DNA from: Colletotrichum lupini
Taxonomy: Eukaryota; Ascomycota; Sordariomycetes; Glomerellales; Glomerellaceae
Direction of reading: 5' to 3'
Length of the DNA stretch: 64,000 nt
Assembly (NCBI RefSeq): GCF_023278565.1
Contig: NC_064673.1
Span: 3,534,001 to 3,598,000 of the forward strand
Both the position numbers and the translations under genes were made by a program. This document shows, piece after piece, positions 1 to 13,691 of this stretch (the first letter of the stretch is position 1; every line of letters begins with the position of its first letter). A model generated the notes under the pieces. The model was not told the DNA's origin, ran no database searches, and saw only the letters and a list, made by a program, of their open reading frames with translations.

Positions 1-3000
1 ATTAAGGAAACGGTTAGTAATTAGCGCGTTTATGCTACTTAGTTATAACTATATAGCCCCCTTTTTTTATTATTAATAACTAGTTTATTACGTTATTAAG
101 CTCCTTAAGAACTAGGGTGCGCCGCTTAATTAAAACTCGTTTTTTATATATACTAATTAACGCTACGTTTCTAATATACCTAGCTAGCTCTTATATATCT
201 TCGTCGCTACTATATCCCTTTTACTAAATTAAGTATTATTACCTCCTCTTTAGCCCTCTATATTATATAATATCTTCTATTTTATAAAATAGCTCCCCGT
301 CTATATCCTTAATAAGTAAGGGCTTCCGAGGGGCTTCTTTATAGTATTAATATAGCTCGAGTAAGAATATATAAAATATATTATATATTTTATATTACGT
401 TAATATATCTAATTAATAAGCGACCCCCGCCGTTCTAACTATTAATTTAACTTCGAATAGGCCTAGATACTTATTAATTAACTTCCGGCTAGGACGCTAC
501 TTCTTAATATTCTTTTTTAATAATAATACCTAATTACCTATTTTATATAATATATCTATCCTAGCTTTATTAGCTTATTATTTATATATCTCGCGTACTT
601 TTTATATAAAAAGTTATAAAGCTTTTTAATTAGCTTATAATTAGGCTATACGCTCCTTAGCTAAAATATTCTATATACTATCTCGAGTCCCCGTTAAGAT
701 TAATATAAAGTACGTAAATAAGAACCTAAGTAGGGCCTTAGTAAGCGCTTTACGGATTACTAAGTACTAAGTATTATTATATATAAACTTAGCTAAGTAA
801 AGACGTTATGCCTAATCCGATTAGTTTTAAGTATAGAAGTAGCAAAAGTACTACTCTAAGTATTAGTTCTACCGTTCTATTTAACCGTCCGTTTATAAGT
901 AAAACGCAGTACTAAGACGCCTCTTTATTATTAAAAAGTAATAAAAATAAGTCTAAAACTTACTTATAAATAACGACCCCCTATTAAAAACGATCCCTTT
1001 AAGTATTTTAAATTTAATAAAGATCTTTATAAATAGGAGGTTTATAAATCCCTAGGTTATAAGGGTCGTCCTCGTAGTAATATAAACGCTATATTTTATA
1101 AATTAGTTTATTATAATAAGTACCGCGTCGTAGGGGCGCCTCCCGATTAGAGTAGTTAATATAAATAAGCCCGTAATAAAGTTTAGTAATATTTCTTATT
1201 ATAGCCTAACTAGGGTAAGTAGGGGGCGTAATAAGCTATACGGCTTATAATAACGAGGCTTCGTTTACTAGTATACTATATAAATATTAATATAACTTTT
1301 TATATCCCTACTTATTCTATTTTAATAATAATAGCGTTTTAGTAGTACTATCGTCCGCTTTATATTATAATATCTTACTATAAGTATATCGTAATATACT
1401 TCGATAACTTCCCTCTTTAGCCCCTTATATAATAGTACGTAAGCGCAGCTACTATAATATAGTAGCCCTTTAAAGTCGTATACTTAGCTTTATTATTACT
1501 TCTTCTTAGCTAAATAAGGCCGTTAGTTCCTCTTAATCTACTACTTATCCCTTATAAAAGCGTCCTCTTATTAAGTAGCCCATAGTTAACTTATTATTAA
1601 TAACCCCTCTTTATTAAATACTATTTTAAGTACTCTTATCGTATTAAAGTCCTATAAAACGAGTAGTTCGCAATTTATAATTTTAATAATAAGCTTAAGT
1701 AGCTCTCTAAGTATTATACTATAACTCTAATACCTTAGGCTCGTAGCCCTATTATACTTCTTAAAATATTCCTCGGAGTTCCCTCGAGCTAGAGCTCTTA
1801 ACCTCTTTTACTTACTTCTCTATACTACTACTAGTTCTATTTCTAAAATACTTACTATCCCTTTTACTTAGGAGCTGCTCTTGCGGCTCGTTTTTATATA
1901 CTTTATTATTATAACTCTAAAGGGCTCCTATATTTTTAGTATTATAAAGGTTTTTTTTTATTTTTAATAATAGCTCCTCCGCTCCGTTATTATTACTACT
2001 TTTACTATAGTTAGGTCTCTATAATAGTTTATTTACTAAGTTCTTTATACTTAGCTTAAACCTAATTTTAATATTAAACGCTACGAGTTTATTTAATTAG
2101 CGCAGCTATTTCCCGTTTAATCTCTTTTTTATATTTAAGAACTATAGGTTAAAATAATCTATAAATACTACGACTTAATCTTAACTATAAACGAGGTAAT
2201 ATCGTTAGTTCTTTAATATATTTATAATAACTAGTAGCTCCGCGTCTCTTATACTATAGTAGCTCTCCGTATCCGTTAATTTCCTTAACTTATAAGTAAT
2301 TAAGTACTAATTACCCTTAAATAATTACGTAATTACTAAGCTAATAGCTCGAGCCGAAGCGTCTATTTATAACTATATAAATAGGGTAGGGTCGAAATAT
2401 TATAGTATTAGTACGTTAATAAATATTACTAATAGCTTTTTAAATAACTCTATAGCTAGTATTAGTAGCTCTAATTATCCCGGTTTTACCTTCTTTAGTA
2501 AGTCTATTAGAGGTATTATTATTTTAGTATAGTTATTAATAAATTTATAATAAAACCCTATAAATCTAAAGAACGTTTATATATCTTTAACGCTCCTCGG
2601 AAGTAGCTAATTTACTATAACTTCGGTACGCGCGGGTTCTATTTCTATACTTTTATTAAATATAATATACCCTAGGAATCCTATATATAATATATAAAAC
2701 TCGTATTTATTATTATTTAGATATAGGTTTTATTACTATAGTCTCTATAGCACGCTACGTATATACTTTTTATACGCTACGTAGTCGTTACTATATATTA
2801 AAATATTATCTAGGTATACGATATAGACGGTATTAACTAGGCTACTTAGAACGTTATTAATATATACTTAGAAAGTCGTAGGCGCGTTAGTTAGCCCGAA
2901 AGGTATAACTAAGTACTCGAACTACTTATATTTAATACGAAAAGCCGTCTTTTACTTATTACCCTTAGCTATATATATATAGTAATACGCGTTCTTAAAA

Positions 3001-4340
3001 TCTAGCTTCGTAAAAATAGAAATATTAAATAGTCTATTTAGTATCTCTCTAATTAGTAATAGCGGCGTTCTATTTTTTTATATAATCTTATTAATCGCTT
3101 TATAATTAACGTAAAATTGTAGCTCTCCTCTTTTCTTAAGTATAAAGAGGATAAGTACTCTTACTAAGCTTATAAAGGGGCGTATTTAGCCCCTAGCCTC
3201 TATTTTTATTAAATAGTTACGTAAAATCTTAAGCTTATAATTTAATAATAAGTAAATAGGTCCCTAAGGAATAGGCGCTACGTCGTTTAGCTTAATATAA
3301 TAGTCGTACGGTACTTTATTTAGTAATAAAATAGCCTTTTTTTTTAAAAATAAGTTATTAAAGTCCTAGTAATATAGCTTCTAATCCTTAGCTACGCTCG
3401 CTAATACTACGTCGCTATTTATAATTAAGTTAATTACGATATACGCGAGTATTACTAAAACTAAGTCGTTTAGTAGCCCTTTTTTTAGGGCGTTTAAGTA
3501 GATATATCGTTCGTAAATTAAATACCGCTACTTTTTTTATTTCTAACTAATTAGCGGGTTAATATCCTCTAACTAAGGGAAACTAAGGATAAGTATAAGT
3601 ACTATAATATTAACTATTACGAAGCGATATAGCTATGTTTTTATTATATAGTTACTATTAGTAATTCGAAGCCGTAGGTAGTAGCTTTTTAGCGTTTTTA
3701 TTTATTTACCCTCAACGTTTATTAGCTACGGTAATAAGTAAATTCGTAAATTAGCGTTAAAGTTATTAAGTAGCCTAATACTAACTACGTTCCCTTCTAC
3801 TCCTAAATTAATAAGGGTGCTTAGCTTCTCTTATACGTAGTTTAAATATATATAGGTCGGGATATCTAAGCGCCGCCCTTATTAATCGCTAGCTACTCTC
3901 TTTATTAGGATAGTATTTAAGCTTATTATTAATCCGCGCTACTTAGTTAGAACGAGGTTTAATTAATAGCTAGCGGCCTTATACCCCTTTTAATTATATT
4001 TATAGTATATAACGCTCGGGTAACTATTAATAAAGTACCCGGTTTTACTATAATTATAGTATTATTAATACTACTCCCGTAGTTACGGGTAATCCCTTAT
4101 AATATAGCTAGTCTCTTTATAATTATAATACGTAATATCCTTACTAAATAAGTTACGGTATATTTTTTATATATTTAACTTATTAACGCCCCGGTATCTT
4201 CTTACTAACTCGTTCGAGTTTAAGTTAGAATATTGCTTAAAGGACGTTCATAAGCTCCTTATTAATAGCGAGGATTATTTAATACGTCTTATTAATAATA
4301 CTAGCTATAAGTAAGTCCGTAAAAGTTCTATTTATAATAT
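1..4340 (-). pseudogene. decayed Gypsy gag-end/pol (protease, RT, RNase H, integrase) of copy A
   Basis: Translation of the minus strand, reading through many TAA/TAG stops that correspond to CAA/CAG, gives a Ty3/Gypsy polyprotein. The RT catalytic stretch reads VYIVYLDNILIY around 2830-2795, preceded by the FEYL(V/I)MPFGL-type block near 2930-2880. The same order is seen on the plus strand in copy B at 60900-61900. No functional product is possible. It stops at 4340 only because the nested element interrupts it; the N-terminal gag part continues at 12412-13500. Confidence 0.75.
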
Positions 4341-4345
4341 TATTA

Positions 4346-4535
4346 TATAAGAGATTAGGCTATGAGCACTTAACTAGCGAGGCTATAATATAGGTATAGG
4401 TATATTATAAAACTAAAGCTTATAGAGTCCTTCGTAAGGGCTCTACTTCTTAAAAAGTTCTTTTATAATAAGATCCGTATACCGGTTACTAAGTTATTAG
4501 CATCCTATTGCCGGCCGCATCCCGAATCTATTATA
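4346..4535 (-). repeat. 3' LTR of nested Gypsy element (190 bp)
   Basis: This matches 12222-12411 over its full 190 bp with scattered transition differences. On the minus strand it starts TATAATAGATTCGGG (ancestral TG start mutated) and ends at the TATTA duplication. Confidence 0.85.
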
Positions 4536-5089
4536 ATTACTCCCCCCTTACGTAACTTTAGTCCCTAAAGTCATTACGTAATATCTTCCTTTAACGTTAA
4601 TAATAAAGCTATTAACGTCGTTATTTATAATAAATTCCGTAAGGCGTTAATAATGTCCTTTCTTACCTAGGAACAAGGCATTGCTCCTATCTCCTTATTT
4701 AACGGATGCTTTATTATTATTATTTAGTAATAGCGCGCCGACTAGTTACTAAGTTAGTAGTATATATTTGTAATAAAGTATTCTGACCGTCGTAATATAT
4801 AAGAGCCCGCCCAACCTCGCGGTTATTATTATTACTAAGCTATCGATTATAATAAAAGATTTTTTATCTATTACTAGTTACGTATTTATTTTTTTTTCCC
4901 TCCTTTTATTTAGCGACCGTTTTACGAATTCTTTCTTATATAACTATACTTTTCTTTTTATAATATTCTAATTTTATATCGTTTCCTAATTACGACTCTC
5001 TCGCTATACTATCGCTAAGTATCTACCGAAATATCTACTATTTCGTATATCTAGGATATACTTAATATAGAGTATAATTTTAAAAAGGG

Positions 5090-6870
5090 CTTCCGCGGTC
5101 TCCGTAGTAGTGCTTTTTATATACGCTACTTAGTTAGTCTATATCGTAATATTAACGAGCTTATTTATATCGCCGGCGCTTACGTCGCTAAGTATATTAT
5201 TTATTAAATTAATAAAAAGAAGTATTCTACTATAAGTCGTCGAGTCCTCGCTAATCCGTTACTAAAACATTAGCTAACGATATTTCTTAAGTTCCTGAGG
5301 AGCTATATAGCGCTACCTAGTTTACTTAAAATACCCTTATAGAGTTCTATAATACCGAGGAGTAGGGTAGCCTTAACTTTTATAAGCGCGGCCGCGTTTT
5401 TTATACTTTTAGCTATATTACTAACGCGTAAGAGAAGGTAGCTACTTATATCGCTAACCCGTTAGTAAGTAATAAAATAAAAAAGGTCTACTTTAAATAG
5501 GCTACTCTCTAAGAGCTCGCTACTAACTACGAGTATCTAAACTTATTAATCTTAATTATAATAAGTCGTTAGTAATCGTTTAGCGAATTTTCTTTTTACT
5601 AACTTAGATTTCTCTTTTTAAGCTAGTATCCTTAATATTAATAATAAAACTAAGATTATCTCCCGCCTTAGTCGCCTCTAACCGGCTTATTTTTATAATA
5701 ATAGCCGTGCGACCGCTCTATAAAGTAACCTCGATACTCTAGCTTAGTATTATAAAGAGACTCCTAAGGGCGTTATTATTATGCATATCTAGGAGTTTTT
5801 TATTTTCTTTACTTTTTATAAACGCGTCGCTAAGTTCTTAATAAATAAGGTGCCTACTTATACCGTTATTATATATAGCGCTACCCTTATTTCCCGCGGT
5901 CCCGAGACTTAGACTCTTATTAAAAAGCGTACTCTTATTACTAACTATATTCTTAATAATAACGACGAGCGGGACGACTTCGGGTTTAAGTTTAATAAGT
6001 CCTAGTACGAGGATACCGAATTTAAAGAGCTTAGTAGCGACTTAGAAAATTCTCTTTCTTAGCGTTATAATAAGCGCTACTATCTTAATATTAATAACTC
6101 GCCGACCCCTACCCGCGACGCTCTCTTTAGTATAAACGAGGGTACCCTAGCCCTTAGTTATATTATTCTAAATCTTAATAAGGCTAGTATTGTGCTCTTC
6201 TTACTCTAAGTAAAGGCTCTACGACGGCTCGACGAGGCTATTACTCGTATTAAGGTTAAAGCCGCGGGTCGTAATAAATAGTTCGACGTTACTAAGTTCT
6301 TTACGAATATTAATATTACTAAGGTCCCTTAGCTCGACTAGGACTACGAGAGCGTTACCTCGGATAACGTCCCCCGTCCCCGACCCGTTACTAATAATAA
6401 TAGCGTTACGGCCCCTACTTTACCTCCTATTCTGCCTCTTATTATAGCTCCCGTTATGCCTCTTATTATAGCTCCCGTTATACCTCTTATTATAGCTCCC
6501 GTTATACCTCCTATTATAGCCTCTAATAGTAACTAAGTAGCGAACGCTCTACGAACCGCTACTATTAATATATATAATACTCTATACGACTTCGACCGCC
6601 TCCCTCTTACTTATCGTAATATTAATAAGGTTAACGGCCTTATTCTAAGTAGTTAGCTAAGTACGCGTACGAAGCCTCCCCGCTTCTTATTTACTGAGCG
6701 GACTACTATTACCAATTATTAAGCTTTAAAAGTATACGCTAGAGCCGTTACTATTATTATTAATATTACGTAAGTTACTCCCCCTACGTAACTAGATCTT
6801 AGCAATCTCTTAGCGACGTATTACCGAGGGTTATAATACTATATCTTTTTTTTAAAGATTACGCTAAGCT
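5090..6870 (+). pseudogene. long antisense reading frame (aORF) in the 3' region of the nested Gypsy element
   Basis: One plus-strand frame can be followed for roughly 590 codons if TAG/TAA is read as former CAG/CAA, the expected RIP change. It lies opposite to gag-pol, between integrase and the 3' LTR. It contains an acidic block near 5960-6050 (NNDERDDFGFKF), a basic/hydrophobic part, an octapeptide repeat (PLIIAPV-M/I, 6435-6525) and a C-terminal part rich in Thr/Ser. I recognise no domain. Extra antisense frames are known from some plant Gypsy lineages; whether this is the same phenomenon is inference. It could also be host sequence captured by the element. Confidence 0.45.
6435..6525 (+). 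repeat. 24-bp tandem repeat, about 3.8 units
   Basis: Units of CCTCTTATTATAGCTCCCG plus TTATR begin at 6435, 6459 and 6483, with a partial diverged fourth unit from 6507. The unit length is a multiple of three and encodes PLIIAPV(M/I) in the antisense frame, so the repeat preserves that frame. Confidence 0.9.
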
Positions 6871-7599
6871 AAATAAAAAGGGTTTTATAGTATATTATTA
6901 ATTAACTTATCTTCGGTAACTTTTTGCTGCGAACTTAACGTTTATTATCCCATTTTATATATACCCTTTTTTTATAACGTTCGAATTTATTAACTACTTC
7001 CGCTACCCTTTTAAAATACTTAATAGGCTCCTACGTATTATACTTAGTAAGCTACCTAGCCTATTTAACGAGATATTATAAGTTTCCTCTCTCGCTTTAT
7101 ATCGTAACGATTTCTTTAACTTCCTAAACGTCTTACTTATCCTTTAACTCTAGAAGATTCGCTATTTAGTTACCGACCGTTTAGCGATTTCCCTATAGCT
7201 TAAGCTAGGAAACTAGGAAAATATTATATATTTTCCGATACTACTCTAGTAAATATACTCGGTAAGCCTATTTCCCTACCCTTTTGGCTATTACTATTTT
7301 AATATATCTCGGCGCTAGTTTATTATTCTTAAATCGCATATTCTTTATTAATAGGCCGACGACCTCTCCGCGATTAAACTCCTTTAGGGTATATTTTCTA
7401 TTATAATAAGCTACTTAGCTCTTAGAAGCTTATACCTACGCTCGCGTAGCCTAGGCCCTAATCTCCCTAATTTTCTAGACCCTTTCCTAAACCCCCTAGA
7501 CTATAGCCTTATAATTAAGCACATATTTAACGTACTTAGGGTAGTAACCGTATAGTACTATATACGGGGATACCTTTATAATAGAGTATTAACTATTAT

Positions 7600-10500
7600 T
7601 ATATATAAACTCGGCCTCCTCTAGCTATACTACTTACCTATTTAGCGAGCCCTCGGTATAGATCCTTAGATACTTTTCTAATATTTAATAAGTTCGCTCC
7701 GTTTAGCCGTCCGTTTATAAGTAATACGCAGTAAATAGTCGGCGACGTATTACCCGTTCCTTAGCGAACTCTTCTTAAAATACGCTTATAAAAAGCTTAT
7801 TTCTATCTATAATAATACTTTTAGGCATACCGAACTTATATTCGACCTCCCGGTATAAGATATTTACTATTTATACTACGTTAAGTATTTTAATAGTAGG
7901 TAGGAACTTCGCGAACTTTATTATATAATAAATAATAACTACGATACTATTATACTCTGCGCCGTTATTACGAGCGCTCGGTAATAGCTCTATAATAAAG
8001 TTTATAAATATTTCTTAAAATAGGTATAAGGGTAGTAATAGTAACTATAGCTACCCGTATAGCTTATATTTTAGGGTTATAATTCCTAAATAATGCTTAT
8101 AGTTCTTAACGTATTCCTAAATATCTCGTTAGATATTTTCTTAGTAGAACTTCTTTTAGATTAGCTCGAGAGTTTTCGTAGCTCCTATATAACCTACCCT
8201 ATAGTCGTCGTAGTATTAATAAAAGATCTCTATCTAAAAAGACTCTACCTAAAGAATAACGAGTCTTTTTTTAAAAAATAGTATGCCCTATTTATTAAGC
8301 AAATATACTCTTAGCTCGCCGGCCGTAGCGCGAACTCTTACTAATTATAATATATAGAACTCGTCTTTAGCCTATAGTCCTTTAATAAGCTCCTTAGTCT
8401 CTAATAAGAAACGGGAAGCGAATACCGTTTCGCCCTTTATAAGCTCTTTTATAACGGGGCGTAGGATATACTATTCCGGTATAATAACCCTAGCTCTATC
8501 CGACTCCTCTTTATCCTTACCGGACCGTCGACGAGCGTTTACTAATAACTCTCTTACTTTCTTACCTCGAGTCGTTACGGTAATAACTATTACTATTTTA
8601 TTAGTACGCCCTATAACACGCTACTAACGTAGGGGAAAGGATTCCCCGTCCCTAGAGCTAGCCGATATTTAGCTAGGATCGTAAAAGGAGGCCTTAACTA
8701 CTTAAATATATACCTTAGTAATATTATTTTATCTTTTTAGGCTAATTATCCTTCGCCGGACGTCGGGCGGTAGTTCGCTAATAAGACGTAGTTTCTAAGC
8801 TAGTATAAGGAGGACGTCCTTATAAAGCACTTCCCCCTCTATATAGTCTAGCCTTCTAAATAGACCGTCCGCTAGGTTCGTTTTCCCTAACCGGTATTCT
8901 AAGTTAAAGTTAAATATTAATAGTTTATATACCTACCTCGCGAGCCTTCCCTAAAGGTCCCGCGCTAGTGTACCGATTACTCCCTTAAGTACTTAGTAGT
9001 CCGTTAGGACTATAAACTTTTATAAAAGGCCTTAGAAGTAGTAAGCCTAGTGCTCTAGCCCTTTTATTATAGTAAGCAGTTCTTATTAGCCCGTAGCCTA
9101 TCGCTACTCCGTATCTATAAGCTTCTATAACTAATAAGTAACGGGTTACTATTCTCTATTAGCCTACTATAACAAAATTACTATAATAGCTTTAACTAAA
9201 GCGTCGGTTTCTACCCGTATAATACGTTATAAGTTCTAATACGTAAATACGGTCGCCGAGGTAAAAGCGACCTTTAGCTAATTAAACGCCTCGTCTACTT
9301 CTTTAGTCCACTAAAAGTCCCTTATCTACCCCTTTTTTATTTTTAGTAATGCTATTATCGGTATAATAATACCCGAGTATTTAGTAATAAACTTCCGATA
9401 GAAGTTATAGAACCCTAGGAATACTTAGATATCCCTAATAAACTCTAGCGCTTTTTAATTAGTAATCGTTCGCACTCGTAACGAGTTAATCTCGATTCCT
9501 TTTAGTATAATAATATAACCTAGGAACTCGACCCTCTTTTAATAAAACGAGCACTTTAATAGTTTAATAAAAAGCCTATATAAACGTAGACGTTAGAGGA
9601 CCTTCTTAATATCCTCCGTATACTACTCCTTTATTATTAAGTAGATCATTAAATCGTCTATATATACTATATAATAAGTATCTAGCAGGTTAGCGAGCGC
9701 TTAGTAAATATACGCTTAGAACGTCGCGGGTACGTTCGTTAGCCCAAAAAGTATAATAATATACTTAAAGTAACCGTATCGGCTCCGGAACGCTATTTTC
9801 TATCGGTCTTCTTTTTTAATTCGGATACGGTAGTAAGTATCCCTAATATCTATCTTTAAAATCTATTTCGCTCCGCAAAGCCTATCTAAGAGCTCGCTAA
9901 TAAGTAGTAATAAGTATCGATTCTTTATAATTACCCTATTTAGCCCGCGGTAGTCTACGTAGAGGCATAGCGTGCCGTCCTTCTTTAGTATAAAGAGGAT
10001 CGGTACCCTAGCCTTACTAACCGAAGGTATAATACGACCGTTCGCTAGGTTCTTAGTAATATACGCGCAAAGCTTATCGAGTTATTTCTTACTTAATAGA
10101 TAGATAGGACTATACGATAGTTTAGTACCCAGAACTAGGTTAATAGAGTGTTCTACCCCGCTATATAACTACGGTCCTTTTACTAACTACTCGTCGAACG
10201 TCTCTACCTCTAATTAAAGTTCTAGTAATAGACCCCCTCGTAATTTAGTCTCCGTTACCCCTACGATACTTCTTATAATAATAATATATAATATATACGC
10301 CCTCTCGCGATTCTTAATAATATCGCAAGCTATTATTTTTAGTTTAGTAACTAAGATAAGCTCGTACGACTATATATTCGTCGCTATATTAATACGAATG
10401 CCCTCCTAGCCTATCGATAGTCGCAATAGTAAGAGGTCTACTATTCTTTTATCCTTATTAACTATAACGAACAGTCGCTAAATCTTTTTTAACTACCCAT

Positions 10501-12150
10501 AGTAGTTAATAAAGAAGAGCGTTAACTAGTAGGCTTTCCCCTAGCTTACGGCTTTATTCTAAAAGTCCCTTAATAAGGGAGCTATAGTAGTAGCCGGGGT
10601 TAACCCTAAGTAGGTTACGAGCCTAGTACTAATAATATCTATCTCGGAGCATATATCTATATTAACTTCTATTAGCCTTTTAGTAATACCTCGCAGAACT
10701 ATTGCCCTACTCTTCGTAATTATTCCTATCGGTACCCTCTTAATACTTAGTATAAGTATATTGGGTATATTACCTACGCCTACTCGTTTTTTAACGAGTT
10801 GACCTCTATAACTCTTGGCTCGGTAATAACTTATTAGATAGTTACTAACGTTAGCTTCGATTAGGGGTACGTCGGCTTATCGTCGCCCCTACTTCTTAAC
10901 TTATTTTTCTAATACTTACTAAATATATAGCCTGTCTTATTATACGTAAAGCACTTAATATCGCTACTACGACGCTTTTATAATAGCTCGGCGCGAGCAC
11001 TCTTATTATATAGCTTTTACGATATTACTCTTAGCGAGTCCTTAGAGCCTAGCCCCTTAGAGCTCTCCCTACTCTTTTTTTTATAAAAGGGGGATATTTA
11101 ACGCGGTTATTCTAATAACGGATATAGCCTCTTCTTACTATCTTTTTATAACTAGTCGCTACCCTTTTACTAATTTAATAACTATAGTTTATTAGCCTCG
11201 TAAGCTATATCGCGTACTCTCTTAATTAAGACCCTATAACAAATCAGATCGTCCTATAGCTAAGATAGTAGTCTAAAAAAGAACTAATATGCCTCTACCT
11301 TCGAATTCTCTATGTCTTTTATACTTAGGTTATAATAGATCGCTAACTACTTAGTAAGGAAGTAAGTAGGGGTCTAGCCCTCTTTTAGCCTTTTCGTCCT
11401 TAGCTCTTTATAGTATTCCCGTTCCTAAGTCTTAGGGTTTACGTACTATTAGTAAATAAACGCTAAGAAGTCGCCCTAGGAGAGGGGATCCTAGAGGCTC
11501 TTTTTATAATTACGCTATTATATTTATAATAATAGGGATATCTTAGATAGGGCCTATTCGATATACTATTCTATAGTACTTTTTGCGCGAAGCTTATTAC
11601 CTACCTCTATAGTAATAATCTAGTCTACTACTTAGGTACTCGTAGACTCTTCTCCGATCGGTTTATAATTATAAAAAGGAGGCTTTTCGTATTCTTATTA
11701 ACCTAAACGCGTCGCCGGCCGCTTAGTAAGCTATCGGACGAGCTCCTCGTATTAACGCCGTTCTTAGTTTCGATCTTCGACTATTATTTTTATCGTTTTA
11801 TAGAAATAGGTTATTATTAAGCCTATAGGGTCTACTAAACTAGCTATCCTAGTACTACCCGCGCCTTTATACGTACTTTAACTTCGTACGTCCGGCGATC
11901 GGTTACTAATAAACGCCCTATTTATAACGAATAGGGTCTTCGGGGTATTAACGGGGTAACTAGCCCATAAGGGTAATCTACCCCAATTATCTTCTTTATC
12001 TAGCTCTTCCGTAGACGCTAGTGTTCGGGTAGGACTCGCCCTATAATAGGCTCGTTCTCCTAGATAGAATAGGGTCGAGTAGTCGACTCTAGATAGCTAT
12101 AGCTCGTTAGTACTAACGGCTCTTTACTAACGGCTAGGCGTCGTTTCGTT
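7600..12150 (-). pseudogene. decayed gag-pol of the nested Gypsy element
   Basis: On the minus strand, gag-like sequence ends in a CCHC zinc-knuckle remnant near 10950-10920 (pattern CFTxNKTGxIxxK with the last Cys and the His altered). Reverse transcriptase follows with YIVYIDDLMIY near 9685-9643 and, just downstream, RNase H-like and integrase-like sequence to about 7600. Stops are mainly TAG/TAA at positions that would be CAG/CAA before RIP. The YIDD catalytic box is intact here, unlike in the other Gypsy copies. Domain borders are approximate. Confidence 0.65.
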
Positions 12151-12221
12151 AACGTTCCGTTCGTTTCCGTAATTTATTATTATTTATACTAGTTACTCCG
12201 TAGAGGTAAAAGCTTTAGAAT

Positions 12222-12411
12222 TATAAAAGATTAAGCTATAAGTACTTAACTAGCGAGGCTATAATATAAGTATAGGTATATTATAAGACTAAAGCTTATA
12301 GAGTCCTTTATAAGGGCTCTACTTTTTAAAAAGTTCTTTTGTAATAAGATCCGTGCACCGGTCGCTAAGTTATCGGCGTCCTATTGCCGGCCGCATCCCG
12401 AATCTATTATA
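12222..12411 (-). repeat. 5' LTR of nested Gypsy element (190 bp)
   Basis: Direct repeat partner of 4346-4535, same length, with transition differences between the two copies. It is followed on the right by the TATTA target duplication at 12412-12416. Confidence 0.85.
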
Positions 12412-13691
12412 TATTATAAGGCGTAGTTCGGGCTATAACTTACTTATTAATATAGAGATCCTCTATTTTTTTATTAAAATATATTTTAATTCTATCTCGA
12501 GCTTATTAATATAGCTAACGAACTTATCGACTTTTTCTTTTTAGCCTTGCGAAGCGCTATTTAGTTATATACTCGCTACTATTCTTTAGCTAGCGGGATT
12601 AGATAGGTTATTTTATAAAAAGGTTTTTAGTTCCTTTTATATAACTTAGTTTATTATAAAACCGGGGGTCCTTTAGTAGTTAAAGATATAATATATTTAG
12701 GAGGTTTTTATATTACTACTTAAGTAGCTAATTATATACGCTACTTTATTATAGTCTATTCTTATTTATTAAGCCTATAAGTTAAAGTAATAGTAATAAT
12801 TAAAAAAGAAGCTCTATAAATCCCGTACCGATTTATTAATATATAATAAGTTAAGGAGGGATAGTAATCTAAACGTAAACGTTCTACTTATAGCGCTTAC
12901 TTAAGTTAAGAAGGAGCTAGTAAATAGGGGCTTAGGTAGTACGAACTCGTCGCTTTATTATTACTTAAGCGGCGCTTTAAGTATAGCTTTACTTATTAAA
13001 CTATCCTTAGTCCGGGGGTTTACGTTTTTATTTATATTAAAGCTAACGTCTAAGGCTATTATAATTAAAACTATAGTTTTTAATATAAGGGCTAGGCTAT
13101 TTAAAGAGCTCCGTAAGCGTTCTAAATCTACTCGTCTTTTATATAGGCGCTCTTTATATATTATAATAAGGATTTCTTTTTCTAATTATCGTTCTTATTT
13201 TTATAGTTTTATTAGCCTATTACTTATTATTCGGTTTAGGTATTAATAAGTAAGGGTAGGAGGTTTATTATTTTATTTAAAATTTATTAATACTCTTAGT
13301 AATACGGTTTTTTTATATTATTACTACGTTAATAGTCCTATTACGCTTCGTTTTTATATTATTTATTAAAGAAGAGGCGACCCTAAGGGGTTTAATAAGA
13401 AAGAGTCGTCTTTTTTTTATTATTATAGTACCGACTACGCTCTCTTATTATATCTCGTTCTTATTAATATTTTAAGCTTCCGGCCTAGTCCCTTTTATAA
13501 ATAAAGATTTTAGATTATTAATAAGTATACGATATAGGAAAGAAGCTTATAGAGGCTAACTACTATTAGGGTCTAAAAGAGGAATTACTAAAATCTACCC
13601 TTCTCTCGAGGTATACTACTAGCGCTCTATATATACCTAAGCTACTCCTTTATTACTTAGTCCCCCTCTTTATACCCCCCTAAGCTATCCC

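Larger units (their letters stand above)
4346..12411 (-). mobile_element. nested Gypsy-type LTR retrotransposon, 8066 bp, with exact TSD TATTA
   Basis: Two direct repeats of 190 bp (4346-4535 and 12222-12411) share the block that ends GGCCGCATCCCGAATCTATT and are flanked outside by TATTA (4341-4345 and 12412-12416). Comparing the outer element with its copy B shows that the outer sequence is continuous across the insertion apart from this 5-bp duplication. Orientation is minus: a purine-rich tract (complement of TTACTCCCCCCTTA, about 4536-4550) lies just inside the left LTR as expected for the PPT. A gag zinc-knuckle remnant lies near 10920-10960 and the RT box YIDD near 9643-9685. RIP decay is clear but milder than in the Copia copies. 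The part between integrase and the 3' LTR (about 7500-4536) is unusually long and carries a reading frame on the opposite strand. Confidence 0.85.
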
